Shown here piece after piece: positions 24,101 through 31,655 of a stretch of 64,000 nucleotides of DNA (within the stretch, counting starts at the first letter, position 1; each line of letters opens with the position of its first letter). The notes below the pieces were generated by a model, which was not told the origin of the DNA, made no database searches, and worked only from the letters and a program-made list of their open reading frames with translations. The stretch comes from Maricaulis sp048268525 (lineage in GTDB: Bacteria; Pseudomonadota; Alphaproteobacteria; Caulobacterales; Maricaulaceae), in the NCBI RefSeq assembly GCF_048268525.1, contig NZ_JBLWVH010000002.1, positions 127,605 through 191,604 on the forward strand. Direction: 5' to 3'. Position numbers and translations under genes: made by a program.

Positions 24101-24583
24101 GAGCTGGTCGATGAACGCTATCTGCTTGAAGCGCGGGCCCTGTCCGAGCTGGGTCGATCGGATCAGGCGCTGGAATTGATCGCCTCCGACCAGTCCGAGG
24201 CCGCCAGCCGCCTGCGCGCTGATGTGGCCTGGACCCAGCGCGACTGGCGCAATGCCGGCCGTCGTCTGGAAGGCATTCTCGGCAATCGATATTCCGATCC
24301 GGCTCCGCTGGAACCGACCGAGGAAGACGACCTCCTGCGTGCCGCCATCGCATACAGCCTGTCACGGGACACGGCGGGCGCGGTGCGCCTGGGTGAGCGC
24401 TATGGCGAAGCGATGACACTGACAGACCAGGCGGCCGCGTTCAGCCTGCTGACCGACGATGGGGCGACCCCGGGCAATGTCCGCTTCTCCGACATGGCCT
24501 CCCGTATCGCCAGCATCGATACGCTGGATGCCTTCATGGAACCCTTCCGGGCGCGCTTCGTGAATGGCGGTGGGCCGAGCTGA
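21161..24583 (+). CDS. Large exported TPR protein with AMIN-like N-terminus, flagellar-locus linked
   Basis: A 1140-residue protein. The start is TTG at 21161, inside motE, with GGAGG at 21150-21154; no other in-frame start gives the signal peptide (CVLPLLLASTALAQ, residues about 14-27). Residues 30-500 hold three beta-rich, AMIN-like modules (for example RIELLWPREVEVSVSQSGDV) separated by Pro/Ala-rich linkers. Residues 560-1100 are a helical solenoid of degenerate TPRs, with repeated phrases such as AHARAALELGDTAAAQDYLY. AMIN modules often bind peptidoglycan and TPRs bind proteins, so a periplasmic scaffold for the motor or stator is plausible but unproven. It shares the fliL-fliM-motE operon. 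Confidence 0.8.
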   Translation: MPRATRHTAGLAGCVLPLLLASTALAQSPATLSVERGDNSLRLLIDYDDAVADRQPTADVTVEHTVLIARLSEPLDADGSSLGGELQGLAARARLDADGSTLRIALNQTVEAYASASYDQVAIDFVPVGGARPDDIVSPREAREIEAARLAAEQAALPPPAPPPAEALPVQYRVGQATEYTRIELLWPREVEVSVSQSGDVAEVRFDAPADVDLSRLAGSPPRFLNGLTATRDGDEFVLTLDVEPGVQVRAWGEGGRVAIDLPDPAFADAETLLAQIEAATGAEFEPDDIAGDAVSQAEAEPVPVPRPQRPATRPAEEPAPVAAETPPPAAALADNGPTDLSASRPGANPVPTDGVVRAEVSDFNGDLRIDFNWQAPLGMAVFRRGEAIWVVFDAAADLDLGELDGASRRHVRNFTGVNGETYAAARLIVPATSQAEARLDGNRWTVVLSERIDAPPRPITVRRDARRGRPGRILMDMASAHAIRWIDDPVVGDTVGVITALGPIQGLAARSEFVGGALLPSAQGGAVQAVAEDIEITLIGAGAAISRPSGLDLTPAATAGRADVESSVLANISSPALMYFDAWRGAGRYMDEWNARLRRTALEDGTDGQIALARFLLARDLAPEALGMVELAVAAEPQLVDDPHVRSLRAVASYMLHRPEDATAYLSHASLAQDPAADLWRAMIAVEEERWQDARRRFNTGEATVYHYPPEWQARFNAAHARAALELGDTAAAQDYLYAVEAGDPDWQTRLDARFVAARLAEAGGNRTEAIRRFEELSESGHPESEARALYDLNRLQLEEGLISRSEAIENLENLRFRWRGDTIELETVRTLGELYVQSGDFAGGLETMATAQARFPESEAGRRIGEDMVSIFRRLFLDGEADRMDPVEAVAIFYQYQHLAPIGADGDRMIRRLADRLIAFDLLDPAAELLQHQVDYRLREPLARARVATDLAIVYLMDRRYEDALNTIRRSRIAGLPEELVDERYLLEARALSELGRSDQALELIASDQSEAASRLRADVAWTQRDWRNAGRRLEGILGNRYSDPAPLEPTEEDDLLRAAIAYSLSRDTAGAVRLGERYGEAMTLTDQAAAFSLLTDDGATPGNVRFSDMASRIASIDTLDAFMEPFRARFVNGGGPS

Positions 24584-24989
24584 CTGGGCTTGGGTCATGT
24601 ACCTTTGGTACGTGTCCCTCCGTGACGTCCATGCCTCTTCGTCTCCGCACGCTTTCGCGCCGAAGGATGGGAGGGAACGGGATGTCATTCGACATCGGGT
24701 TGATATGATTAACGTGACATCGTCGACATCCCGTTCGCGGAGATTTCCCGGGCTGTCTCCACCCCGTTTCCAATGCGTCAGGTAGATGGGGTCGGTCGTT
24801 TAGTGCCCCGCGACCTGGTCGCACGCCCTGCCGGAGCTTCGGGAAGTCATCCCCGTCGCGCGGACAGGCTCCGCTCGTTTCCGGGCACAAGTGACTGAGC
24901 TCGCGCCTCCCGTCCCGAAAACCGAAGGCATTATGGGGTGGGCGGCGAGGGGGGAGGATAAGTTCGTCTCTATCCCCGCCTCACACACT

Positions 24990-25092
24990 GTCATCCCGAT
25001 GACGATCGGGACCCAGATTGCGACGCGAAGCCGTTGCCACGCTTGGTGAAATTGAGTGTGCGAGGCTGGGTCCTGACTTTCGTCAGGATGAC
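24990..25092. repeat. REP-like inverted repeat element
   Basis: Within the 633-base gene-free stretch 24584-25216, the arm starting GTCATCCCGATGACGATCGG (24990-25016, ending GGACCCAG) is mirrored by CTGGGTCCTGACTTTCGTCA (25066-25092, ending GGATGAC). Each arm has its own inner stem. The shared core GTCATCC...GGACCCAG resembles intergenic repeats common in marine alphaproteobacteria. I see no gene in the stretch; bases 24584-24989 hold nothing I recognise. Confidence 0.6.
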
Positions 25093-25136
25093 GGTACTGG
25101 ATGGGCTATTCGGGGGATAAAGGGGGGAGACAGAAA

Positions 25137-25210
25137 GGGACAGGTATATTTAACGCGTCCATTCCTGGGCCGCTCGGCCGACGAGCCCGCGCGTTAAATA
25201 CACCTGTCCC
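25137..25210. mobile_element. Small palindromic element with 21-bp inverted ends (REPIN/MITE-like)
   Basis: The left arm GGGACAGGTATATTTAACGC(G) at 25137-25157 and right arm at 25190-25210 (rc GGGACAGGTGTATTTAACGC(G)) are inverted copies with one difference, enclosing 32 bases that also fold (GGGC...GCCC). The GGGACAGGT..ATTT motif resembles ends associated with REP-associated tyrosine (IS200-like) transposases. No transposase gene is present here, so it would be a non-autonomous copy. It ends six bases from the fliP stop. Confidence 0.6.
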
Positions 25211-25216
25211 CGTTAT

Positions 25217-25972
25217 TCAACTCAACGTCCCGAAACTCTGGACCAGGGATCCCACCACCAGTCGCCAGCCATCGACCAGCACGAAGAAGATCAGCTTGAA
25301 CGGTAGCGAGATGACGATCGGGGGCAGCATCATCATGCCCATCGACATCAGGATCGAGGCGACGACGAGGTCGATGATCAGGAAGGGAATGAACAGCAGG
25401 AAGCCGATCTCGAAGGCGCGGCGCAATTCCGAGATCATGAAGGCCGGAGCGACGATCCAGAACGAGGTCGCTTCCGGCGATTCCGGAACGGCCTCCTGGG
25501 ACATGTCGATGAACAGGGCGAGATCGTCCTCGCGGACATGGCTGAGCATGAAGGTCTTGAGCGGCGCGGTCGACAGGTCGAAGGCCTCGGTCAGCTCGAT
25601 CTCTTCGTTCAGAAGGGGCTGGATGCCCTCGTCATAGGACTGGGTGAAAACCGGCGCCATGATGAAGCCGGTCATGAAGATGGCCAGCGAGACCAGGACC
25701 GCGTTTGGCGGGCTTTGTTGCAGGCCGAGCCCGGTTCTCAGCAGCGACAGCACCACGATGATGCGCACGAAGCTGGTGGTCATGATGATGATGGACGGCG
25801 CCAGCGACAGCACGGTCAAAAGCGCCATCAGCTGCAAGACCCGCTCGGTCAGCGCGCCTTCCTGGCCGGCATCGATGGTCACGGTCTGGGCGTCGGCCTG
25901 AAAGCCGATCAGGGTGATCACGCCCAGCAGGAACAGCGAAAAACAGAACCAGAAACCTTTGCGGGCACTCAT
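25217..25972 (-). CDS. fliP: Flagellar export apparatus protein FliP
   Basis: A 251-residue polytopic inner-membrane protein of the flagellar type III export gate. The N-terminal signal (MSARKGFWFCFSLFLLGVIT) is typical of FliP. Conserved motifs are LSLAPSIIIMTTSFVRIIVVLS, RTGLGLQQSPPNAVL, APAFMISELRRAFEIGF and LPFKLIFFVLVDGW. Length is normal. Its start overlaps the fliO stop by four bases, so the two are coupled. The stop lies beside a small mobile element at 25137-25210. Confidence 0.96.
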   Translation of the reverse strand: MSARKGFWFCFSLFLLGVITLIGFQADAQTVTIDAGQEGALTERVLQLMALLTVLSLAPSIIIMTTSFVRIIVVLSLLRTGLGLQQSPPNAVLVSLAIFMTGFIMAPVFTQSYDEGIQPLLNEEIELTEAFDLSTAPLKTFMLSHVREDDLALFIDMSQEAVPESPEATSFWIVAPAFMISELRRAFEIGFLLFIPFLIIDLVVASILMSMGMMMLPPIVISLPFKLIFFVLVDGWRLVVGSLVQSFGTLS

Positions 25973-26301
25973 GCCGAGCTCTCCATCGCGTCTCGCAAGT
26001 CCGCAGCACTGACCGGCTTGGCCGCGCCGGTCGACAGAATGGTCTCCCGTTCCGCGCCCAACAGCACCACATGTTCCTCGCCGTCGGCCTGCAGGATCAC
26101 CACCCGCCGGCGCGGGTCAATGACCAGTGTTTCGCGGAGTTTGAGGCGGCGATCGGTTCCGCCCAGCTGACGCAATCCCGTCATTTGCTGCAGCAGCCAG
26201 CCCTTCTGGACGGCATAGCCAAACAGCCCCAGTCCGCCCAGCAGGACGACGAGGATGGAGATGGCGAACAAGTAGCTGGTCCAGCTGACGATATCGGACA
26301 T
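25969..26301 (-). CDS. fliO: Flagellar biosynthesis protein FliO
   Basis: A 110-residue protein with an N-terminal membrane helix (residues about 10-30, LFAISILVVLLGGLGLFGYA) and a cytoplasmic FliO domain (RLKLRETLVIDPRRRVVILQ, DGEEHVVLLG). FliO helps assemble the FliP ring of the export gate. It is divergent from flgB, with a perfect CtrA box at 26348-26362 midway between them. Confidence 0.88.
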   Translation of the reverse strand: MSDIVSWTSYLFAISILVVLLGGLGLFGYAVQKGWLLQQMTGLRQLGGTDRRLKLRETLVIDPRRRVVILQADGEEHVVLLGAERETILSTGAAKPVSAADLRDAMESSA

Positions 26302-26347
26302 CGAGCCTTGGCCTCATAAACAATAACCACTGTCTGGGGTGATGCGG

Positions 26348-26362
26348 TTAAGTCGGCGTTAA
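26348..26362. promoter_or_regulatory. CtrA binding box shared by fliO-fliP and flgB-flgC-fliE
   Basis: TTAA-GTCGGCG-TTAA is an exact match to the CtrA consensus. It lies 46 bases from both divergent start codons, so it could control both early flagellar operons at once. The site reads the same pattern on both strands. Confidence 0.82.
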
Positions 26363-26408
26363 CCGTGCGGGACCACCTTCGTTCATAACTGAGAAAGGGG
26401 ATTCGCGC

Positions 26409-26861
26409 ATGCGGCCCGACGACGTGCCGGTCCTGGCACTGCTTCGACAATCGATGAGTTTCCACTCTGATCGCCAGCAGGTGATCGCGGAGAACATCGC
26501 CAATGCGAACACGCCGGGTTACACGCCGCGGGATATCGACGAATCCGAGTTCCACGCCGCGCTTCGCGCCCAGATGGGTGGCAATTCGGGCGGCGCCGGC
26601 GGCAGCAATCGTGGCGCGCTGAATCTGACGACAACCGCCGCCGGGCATATTCCGGCATCCAGCTCGGGTGGCGGATCATCATCGAGCTGGGAGGCGAGCG
26701 AGCGTCCTGACTCGGAAACAACGGTGAACGGCAATTCGGTCGTCATCGAGGAACAGATGGTGCGGGCCCAGGAAAACCGGATGCGCTATGAGAGCGCCCT
26801 GACCCTGTACCAGAAAAGCATCGGCCTGCTGCGCACGGCGATCCGTGCGCCGGGTCGATAG
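26409..26861 (+). CDS. flgB: Flagellar proximal rod protein FlgB
   Basis: A 150-residue rod protein with the signature VIAENIANANTPGYTPRDID near residue 26 and a C-terminal helix (MRYESALTLYQKSIGLLRTAI). A Gly/Ser-rich middle (residues 58-105) replaces the folded domain of longer rod proteins. The ATG at 26409 is preceded by GAGAAAGGGG. FlgB is among the first rod subunits assembled. It is first in the flgB-flgC-fliE operon, under a CtrA box at 26348. Confidence 0.94.
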   Translation: MRPDDVPVLALLRQSMSFHSDRQQVIAENIANANTPGYTPRDIDESEFHAALRAQMGGNSGGAGGSNRGALNLTTTAAGHIPASSSGGGSSSSWEASERPDSETTVNGNSVVIEEQMVRAQENRMRYESALTLYQKSIGLLRTAIRAPGR

Positions 26862-26871
26862 GGAGTGATCG

Positions 26872-27285
26872 ATGGGTAACGCTTCAGATACGATGCAGAT
26901 CTCGGCTTTCGGCATGCGGGCACAAGCCGCACGGATGCGGATCATCTCCGAGAATATCGCCAATGCCGATTCCACCGCACGCGAGCCGGGCGGCGACCCT
27001 TATCGGCGTCAGGTCCCGGTGTTCGAGGCCGAGCTTGATCGCGCCACCGGGCTGAATGCCGTCCGCATGACCGATGTCGCGCACGACCAGAGCGAGTTCA
27101 CGCTCGAATATGATCCCGGCCATCCGGCCGCCAATGCCGAGGGCTATGTCCAGTATTCCAACGTGCAGACGCTGGTGGAAATGATGGACATGCGCGAAGC
27201 GATGCGTTCCTACGAAGCCAATCTCAACATGATCGAGAATGCCCGCCGCATGCAGGAGCGGGCTCTGGATCTGCTGCGTCGCTAG
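26872..27285 (+). CDS. flgC: Flagellar proximal rod protein FlgC
   Basis: A 137-residue rod protein: MGNASDTMQISAFGMRAQAA, then the rod signature IISENIANADSTAREPGGDPYRRQ, and the C-terminal YSNVQTLVEMMDMREAMRSYEANLNMIENA. Standard length. GGGAG, overlapping the flgB stop at 26861, serves as ribosome site. It acts with FlgB, FlgF and FliE in the proximal rod. Confidence 0.95.
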   Translation: MGNASDTMQISAFGMRAQAARMRIISENIANADSTAREPGGDPYRRQVPVFEAELDRATGLNAVRMTDVAHDQSEFTLEYDPGHPAANAEGYVQYSNVQTLVEMMDMREAMRSYEANLNMIENARRMQERALDLLRR

Positions 27286-27329
27286 AATAGTCGACGCGAG
27301 CCCTAGAAACAGGATGAAGGACGACGTCC

Positions 27330-27650
27330 ATGGCCGCTGATCTCTCTGCCGTACAGGCCTACCAGGCCGCTATCCGCACGGCCCAGCAATCCTCGCTCGG
27401 GTCGAGCCAGGACAGCGCAGCCGCCAGTGGCGGCCTCGATTTCGGCTCGCTGCTGGGCAATGCGATTGCCGACACCAGCCAGACGCTGGCCCATTCCGAG
27501 CAGATGACGGCAGCCGGCGCGGCCGGCGAAGCCGAGTTGATCGATGTGGTGACCGCTGTCTCGGCCGCCGAGATCTCGCTGGAAACTGTCGTCGCCGTTC
27601 GTGATGAGGTGGTGAAGGCCTATCAGGAAATCCTGCGCATGCCGATCTGA
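27330..27650 (+). CDS. fliE: Flagellar hook-basal body complex protein FliE
   Basis: A 106-residue protein that connects the MS-ring to the rod. The FliE signature is in the C-terminal helix: TAVSAAEISLETVVAVRDEVVKAYQEILRMPI. The N-terminal half is Ser/Ala/Gln-rich and flexible. It is the last gene of flgB-flgC-fliE and is followed 23 bases later by a bidirectional terminator. Confidence 0.94.
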   Translation: MAADLSAVQAYQAAIRTAQQSSLGSSQDSAAASGGLDFGSLLGNAIADTSQTLAHSEQMTAAGAAGEAELIDVVTAVSAAEISLETVVAVRDEVVKAYQEILRMPI

Positions 27651-27673
27651 TCCCTGTGATCATCCATCAATGC

Positions 27674-27702
27674 AAAAGCCCCGGCCGAGACCGGGGCTTT
27701 TT
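27674..27702. terminator. Bidirectional terminator between fliE and the DUF885 genes
   Basis: AAAAGCCCCGG / CCGGGGCTTTTT arms enclose a six-base loop, giving T-runs on both strands. It separates the plus-strand flgB operon from the minus-strand DUF885 cluster. Confidence 0.88.
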
Positions 27703-27736
27703 CATGTCTGGTCGTCAATCGACCGATGTATGAGCG

Positions 27737-29614
27737 TTAGTTCTGCTCGCTTTCGACCCACGCATTGACGCGCTCTTCCAGCACCGAGAGCGGCATGGCG
27801 CCCTGGGTCAGCACGACATCATGGAAGTCGCGGATGTCATAGCTTTCACCCAGCTCCTCTTCGGCAATGCCGCGAAGGCGCAGGATTTCCAGCATGCCGA
27901 TCTTGTAGGCGGTCGCCTGGCCCGGATAGACGATATAGCGGTCGATCGCGGCGATATTGTCGCCGAGCGGGTTCGGCGTGTTTTCGCTGAGATAGTCGAT
28001 CGCTTCCTGGCGCGTCCACTGGTGATAGTGCAGGCCGGTATCGACCACGAGGCGGCAGGCCCGCCACAGCTCCATCGCCAGACGACCGAAGTCGGAATAG
28101 GGGTCCGAATAGAAGCCGTATTCCTTGGGCAGGAATTCGGTGTAGAGACCCCAGCCTTCGGTATAGGCGGTGTAGCCACCAAAGCGACGGAAGGCGGGAA
28201 TGCCTTCCAGCTCCTGCATGATCGCCAGCTGCATGTGGTGACCCGGGCTGCCCTCGTGATAGGCCAGCGCTTCCATCTGGTAGGTCGGCATCAGCGACAT
28301 GTCGCGCAGGTTGGCATAGTAGACGCCCGGACGGGAGCCGTTCGGGGCGGGGCGCTGGTAGAAGGCCTTGCCGGCAGCGTCCTCGCGGAAGACCTCAACC
28401 CGGCGAACCTCGAGCTCGGCGCGGGGGAAGGTGTTGAACATTTGCGGCAGGGTCTCGGTCATCGTGTCGATGAGCGAGGTCGCCTCGGCCAGGTATTCGG
28501 CCCGGCCCTCATCGGTATTGGGGTAGTAGAACTGCTCGTCGGTGCGCATGAATTCGAAGAAGTCCTGCAGCGACCCCTCATAGCCGACCTGGTCCATGAT
28601 GCCGCGCATTTCATCGTGGATGCGCGCGACTTCCGAGACGCCGAGCTGGTGGATCTCTTCGGCCGACAAATCCATCGTCGTGTAGCCGTTGAGCAGGAAA
28701 TTGTAGAACTCACCACCATCGGGGTGTTTCCACACGCCATCGTCCTCGGTGGCGACTTCCGCCTGTTCCTCGAACAGGGCGATGACGCGTTCATAGGCCG
28801 GGGCGACCGCTTCGGTGAGAGCCGTTGTCGCTTCGGTGATCAGGCGGGCCTTGTCGGCATCGTCAATGTCCAGCGCTTCGACCTTGCCAGTGAAATCGGC
28901 GAGGAGCGGGCTGGCTTCGCCATCATCAAACGGTGCGCCGGAGATGATGTTGCGGGCCGTGGCGATCATCGGCTCGTAGGTCCATTGCGGGGTCAGGACG
29001 CCCAGTTCGGCAGAGCGGCGCGAATTGGCGATGTTCTGGTCCAGATAGGTCGGCAGATTGCGCAGGCGGCCGATATAGGCTTCAGCGTCCTCGGCCGTAT
29101 CGACCCGGTGATTGTTGATCAGGAATGAGGCCGCATTCATGTGCGGGCCCGAACGCGGCGTGAATGTGTAGCCGTGATCATTCCAGCGCTGGGCTTCCCG
29201 GGCGCGCTCGGCATTGTATTCGAACAGGCGCCAGGACAGTTGGGCACTGTCGTCGAGGGCATCGAAATCGAAGCTGGCCTGCATGTGTGCCAGATCGGCC
29301 TGACCGAGCTCAAAGCCTTCCTGGGCATACTCGGGAGACGCATCCGACCACTGGTCGTAATTGGTCTTCATGCCCAGATAGGTCTGGGTCATCGGTGAGC
29401 GCGCCACATTGCGGTCGAAGACCTCCTGGAACCAGGCATTGAGGCGATCGGATTCCGTCTCCTCCACGCTGGCGGTTTCGACCTGTTCCGTGGTTTCCGT
29501 TGCGACCGTTTCGGCCGGCATCGTCTCGGAGGCGGCCGTGGTGTCCTCGGTGGCATTGCAGGCGGTGAGGAGGGCGAGCGCCGAAACGCCGACAGTCCAG
29601 TGTGAAATACGCAT
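27737..29614 (-). CDS. DUF885 family lipoprotein (copy A)
   Basis: A 625-residue exported protein of the DUF885 family. The N-terminus MRISHWTVGVSALALLTAC has a lipobox, so it should be a lipoprotein. An acidic Thr-rich linker follows, then the conserved helical domain. Key motifs are YHEGSPGHHMQ and AYTEGWGLYTEFLPKEYG, with the HEGxPGHH element resembling a zinc-peptidase site, and PGQATAYKIGM near the end. DUF885 proteins are thought to be metallopeptidases, but no substrate is established. It is the last of three tandem paralogues on this strand, 21 bases after copy B, inside the flagellar gene region. Confidence 0.85.
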   Translation of the reverse strand: MRISHWTVGVSALALLTACNATEDTTAASETMPAETVATETTEQVETASVEETESDRLNAWFQEVFDRNVARSPMTQTYLGMKTNYDQWSDASPEYAQEGFELGQADLAHMQASFDFDALDDSAQLSWRLFEYNAERAREAQRWNDHGYTFTPRSGPHMNAASFLINNHRVDTAEDAEAYIGRLRNLPTYLDQNIANSRRSAELGVLTPQWTYEPMIATARNIISGAPFDDGEASPLLADFTGKVEALDIDDADKARLITEATTALTEAVAPAYERVIALFEEQAEVATEDDGVWKHPDGGEFYNFLLNGYTTMDLSAEEIHQLGVSEVARIHDEMRGIMDQVGYEGSLQDFFEFMRTDEQFYYPNTDEGRAEYLAEATSLIDTMTETLPQMFNTFPRAELEVRRVEVFREDAAGKAFYQRPAPNGSRPGVYYANLRDMSLMPTYQMEALAYHEGSPGHHMQLAIMQELEGIPAFRRFGGYTAYTEGWGLYTEFLPKEYGFYSDPYSDFGRLAMELWRACRLVVDTGLHYHQWTRQEAIDYLSENTPNPLGDNIAAIDRYIVYPGQATAYKIGMLEILRLRGIAEEELGESYDIRDFHDVVLTQGAMPLSVLEERVNAWVESEQN

Positions 29615-29635
29615 TATCTTACCCCTTCAAGTGCA

Positions 29636-31522
29636 TCAGTCGGACGCTTCGGTCCGCTTTTCGTCGACATAATCATTGATCAATGCCGTCAGCACCGCCA
29701 AGGGCAGAGAGCCATTGGTGAGCACGACATCGTGGAATTCGCCATAATCGAAGGCGTCTCCCAGCTCGGCCTGCGCGAAGTCGCGCAATTGCCGGATCCG
29801 CATCTGCCCGGTTTTGTAGGAGGTCGCCTGGCCGGGCCAGACGATATAGCGCTCGACCTCGCGGGTGATCTCCTCCTCGGTGAAGGAGGTGTTGGTGCGC
29901 AGATAGTCGATGGCGTCTTCGCGTGACCATTGCAGGGAATGGATGCCGGTATCAACGACCAGGCGTCCGGCCCGCCACAGCTCATAGGCGAGGCGGCCGA
30001 AATCCTGATAGGGATCGTCGAACAGGCCCATGTCCTTGCCGAGGCTCTCGGCATACAGCGCCCAGCCCTCGCCAAAGGCCGACAGGTAGAGGAAGCGCTG
30101 GAACATCGGCGTGCCTTCCTGCTCCTGCGCAAGCGTGAGCTGGAAATGGTGACCCGGAATGCCCTCGTGATAGGCCAGCGTCTCCATCTGGTAGGTCGGC
30201 AGGTTCCGCATGTTCAGCGTGTTGGCGTAGTAGATCCCCGGTCGGGAACCATCGAGCGAACCGGTATTGTAGAAGGCGGTTGGTGAGCCGGCGGCGCGAT
30301 AGGCCTCGACTTCACGCACCACCATCTCGCCCTGCGGCACGGTGTCGAAATAGTCGGGGATGACGCCGCGAACGCGGTCGAACACGTCCGAGACTTCGGC
30401 GATATAGCGCGCGCGGCCCTCATCGGTGGACGGGTAGTAGAATTGCTCGTCGGTGCGCATGAACTCGAAGAAGTCCTGGAGGCTGCCTTCAAAGCCGACC
30501 TGCTCCATGATGCCGCGCATCTCGCCATGGATGCGCTCGATCTCGGCCAGGCCGGTATCGTGTACCTCTTGCGGCGACAGGTCCGGCAGGGTGGTGAAGG
30601 CGGCCAGCTGGCTTTGGTAATAGGCCTCACCGTTCGGCAATTTCCAGGCGCCGTCGCGCTCGTCGGTCATCGCTTCGTGGCGTTCGAACATTGCGATCAA
30701 CCGGCCATAGGCGGGGCCCACGACGTCCGTCAGCGCGGTGGTGCCGCGGGCGATCAGGTCTGCCTTGGCGTCGTCGTCGATATCGAGCGATTCCACCTTA
30801 GCCGTGAGGTCGGCGAGCAGGGGCGAGACCGCATCGCTGTCATCAAACGGGGCACCGGTGACAACCGCGCCGGTATTGCCGATCAGGTATTGAAAGGCGA
30901 AGCGGGGCGGGATGACGCCGGCTTCGGCACGGGCATCGGCGCGGGCGATCAGCGTGTCGAGGACCGGCCCGATGCCGTTGAGCCGCGAGATATAGGCTTC
31001 GGCATGGTCGACATTCTCGACCCGGTGCTGGCCGATCAGGGTCGACGGCAGGCCGGTGTGCGGACCGAACATCTGCGTGAAGACGTAGGTCTGATCACGG
31101 AACTCGAACTGGCGGATGCCGGTTTCCTGCAGGTATTCGAACACCCGCCAGGACACGCTGGCATCGCGATCGAGCGCGTCGAAATCGAAGTTTTCGCGCA
31201 TGTAGGCGAGGCGATCGACGCGGCGCTGCTGGGCAGCCTCGGCGGCGGCGTCGCTGACATCGTCCCAGCGTCCATAGGCGTCCAGGTCGTCGATGCGGCC
31301 CAGGCCCGTCTGTTGCTGCGGTGAGCGCGCGAGATCGGCCTCGAAGAGTTCCGAATACCACGCGTAGAGGCGCTGGCTTTCTGTCTGCTCGACCGGTGGT
31401 GTCGCGGCCTCGGCTTCGACGACCGGGCTTGTATCGGTGGCCGGCGCGGCGGCTTGCGGCGAGCAGGCAGCGGCAATGGCCAGAACCGAGGCGGCAGCGA
31501 GCCAGTTTTGAAGGCGTGTCAT
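29636..31522 (-). CDS. DUF885 family lipoprotein (copy B)
   Basis: A 628-residue paralogue of its neighbours. The lipoprotein signal MTRLQNWLAAASVLAIAAAC predicts lipidation at Cys20. Conserved motifs are YHEGIPGHHFQ, AFGEGWALYAESLGKDMG and WPGQATSYKTGQM. The segment EGSLQDFFEFMRTDEQFYYP is shared almost letter for letter with copy A. Likely a periplasmic peptidase of unknown target. It sits between copies A and C, with gaps of 21 and 133 bases, so A and B may share a transcript. Confidence 0.85.
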   Translation of the reverse strand: MTRLQNWLAAASVLAIAAACSPQAAAPATDTSPVVEAEAATPPVEQTESQRLYAWYSELFEADLARSPQQQTGLGRIDDLDAYGRWDDVSDAAAEAAQQRRVDRLAYMRENFDFDALDRDASVSWRVFEYLQETGIRQFEFRDQTYVFTQMFGPHTGLPSTLIGQHRVENVDHAEAYISRLNGIGPVLDTLIARADARAEAGVIPPRFAFQYLIGNTGAVVTGAPFDDSDAVSPLLADLTAKVESLDIDDDAKADLIARGTTALTDVVGPAYGRLIAMFERHEAMTDERDGAWKLPNGEAYYQSQLAAFTTLPDLSPQEVHDTGLAEIERIHGEMRGIMEQVGFEGSLQDFFEFMRTDEQFYYPSTDEGRARYIAEVSDVFDRVRGVIPDYFDTVPQGEMVVREVEAYRAAGSPTAFYNTGSLDGSRPGIYYANTLNMRNLPTYQMETLAYHEGIPGHHFQLTLAQEQEGTPMFQRFLYLSAFGEGWALYAESLGKDMGLFDDPYQDFGRLAYELWRAGRLVVDTGIHSLQWSREDAIDYLRTNTSFTEEEITREVERYIVWPGQATSYKTGQMRIRQLRDFAQAELGDAFDYGEFHDVVLTNGSLPLAVLTALINDYVDEKRTEASD

Positions 31523-31655
31523 GAGTTCTCCCCCGGCAGGCCCTGTCTCTCCCGGAACAGGGCGGGCCGCTCAAACGATCCGGGCGGCAGAATAACCTGC
31601 CGCCCGGTCGGACTGTCAAACGATGGTCGCGGTCTCGCCCGATTGGCGGACCGGA

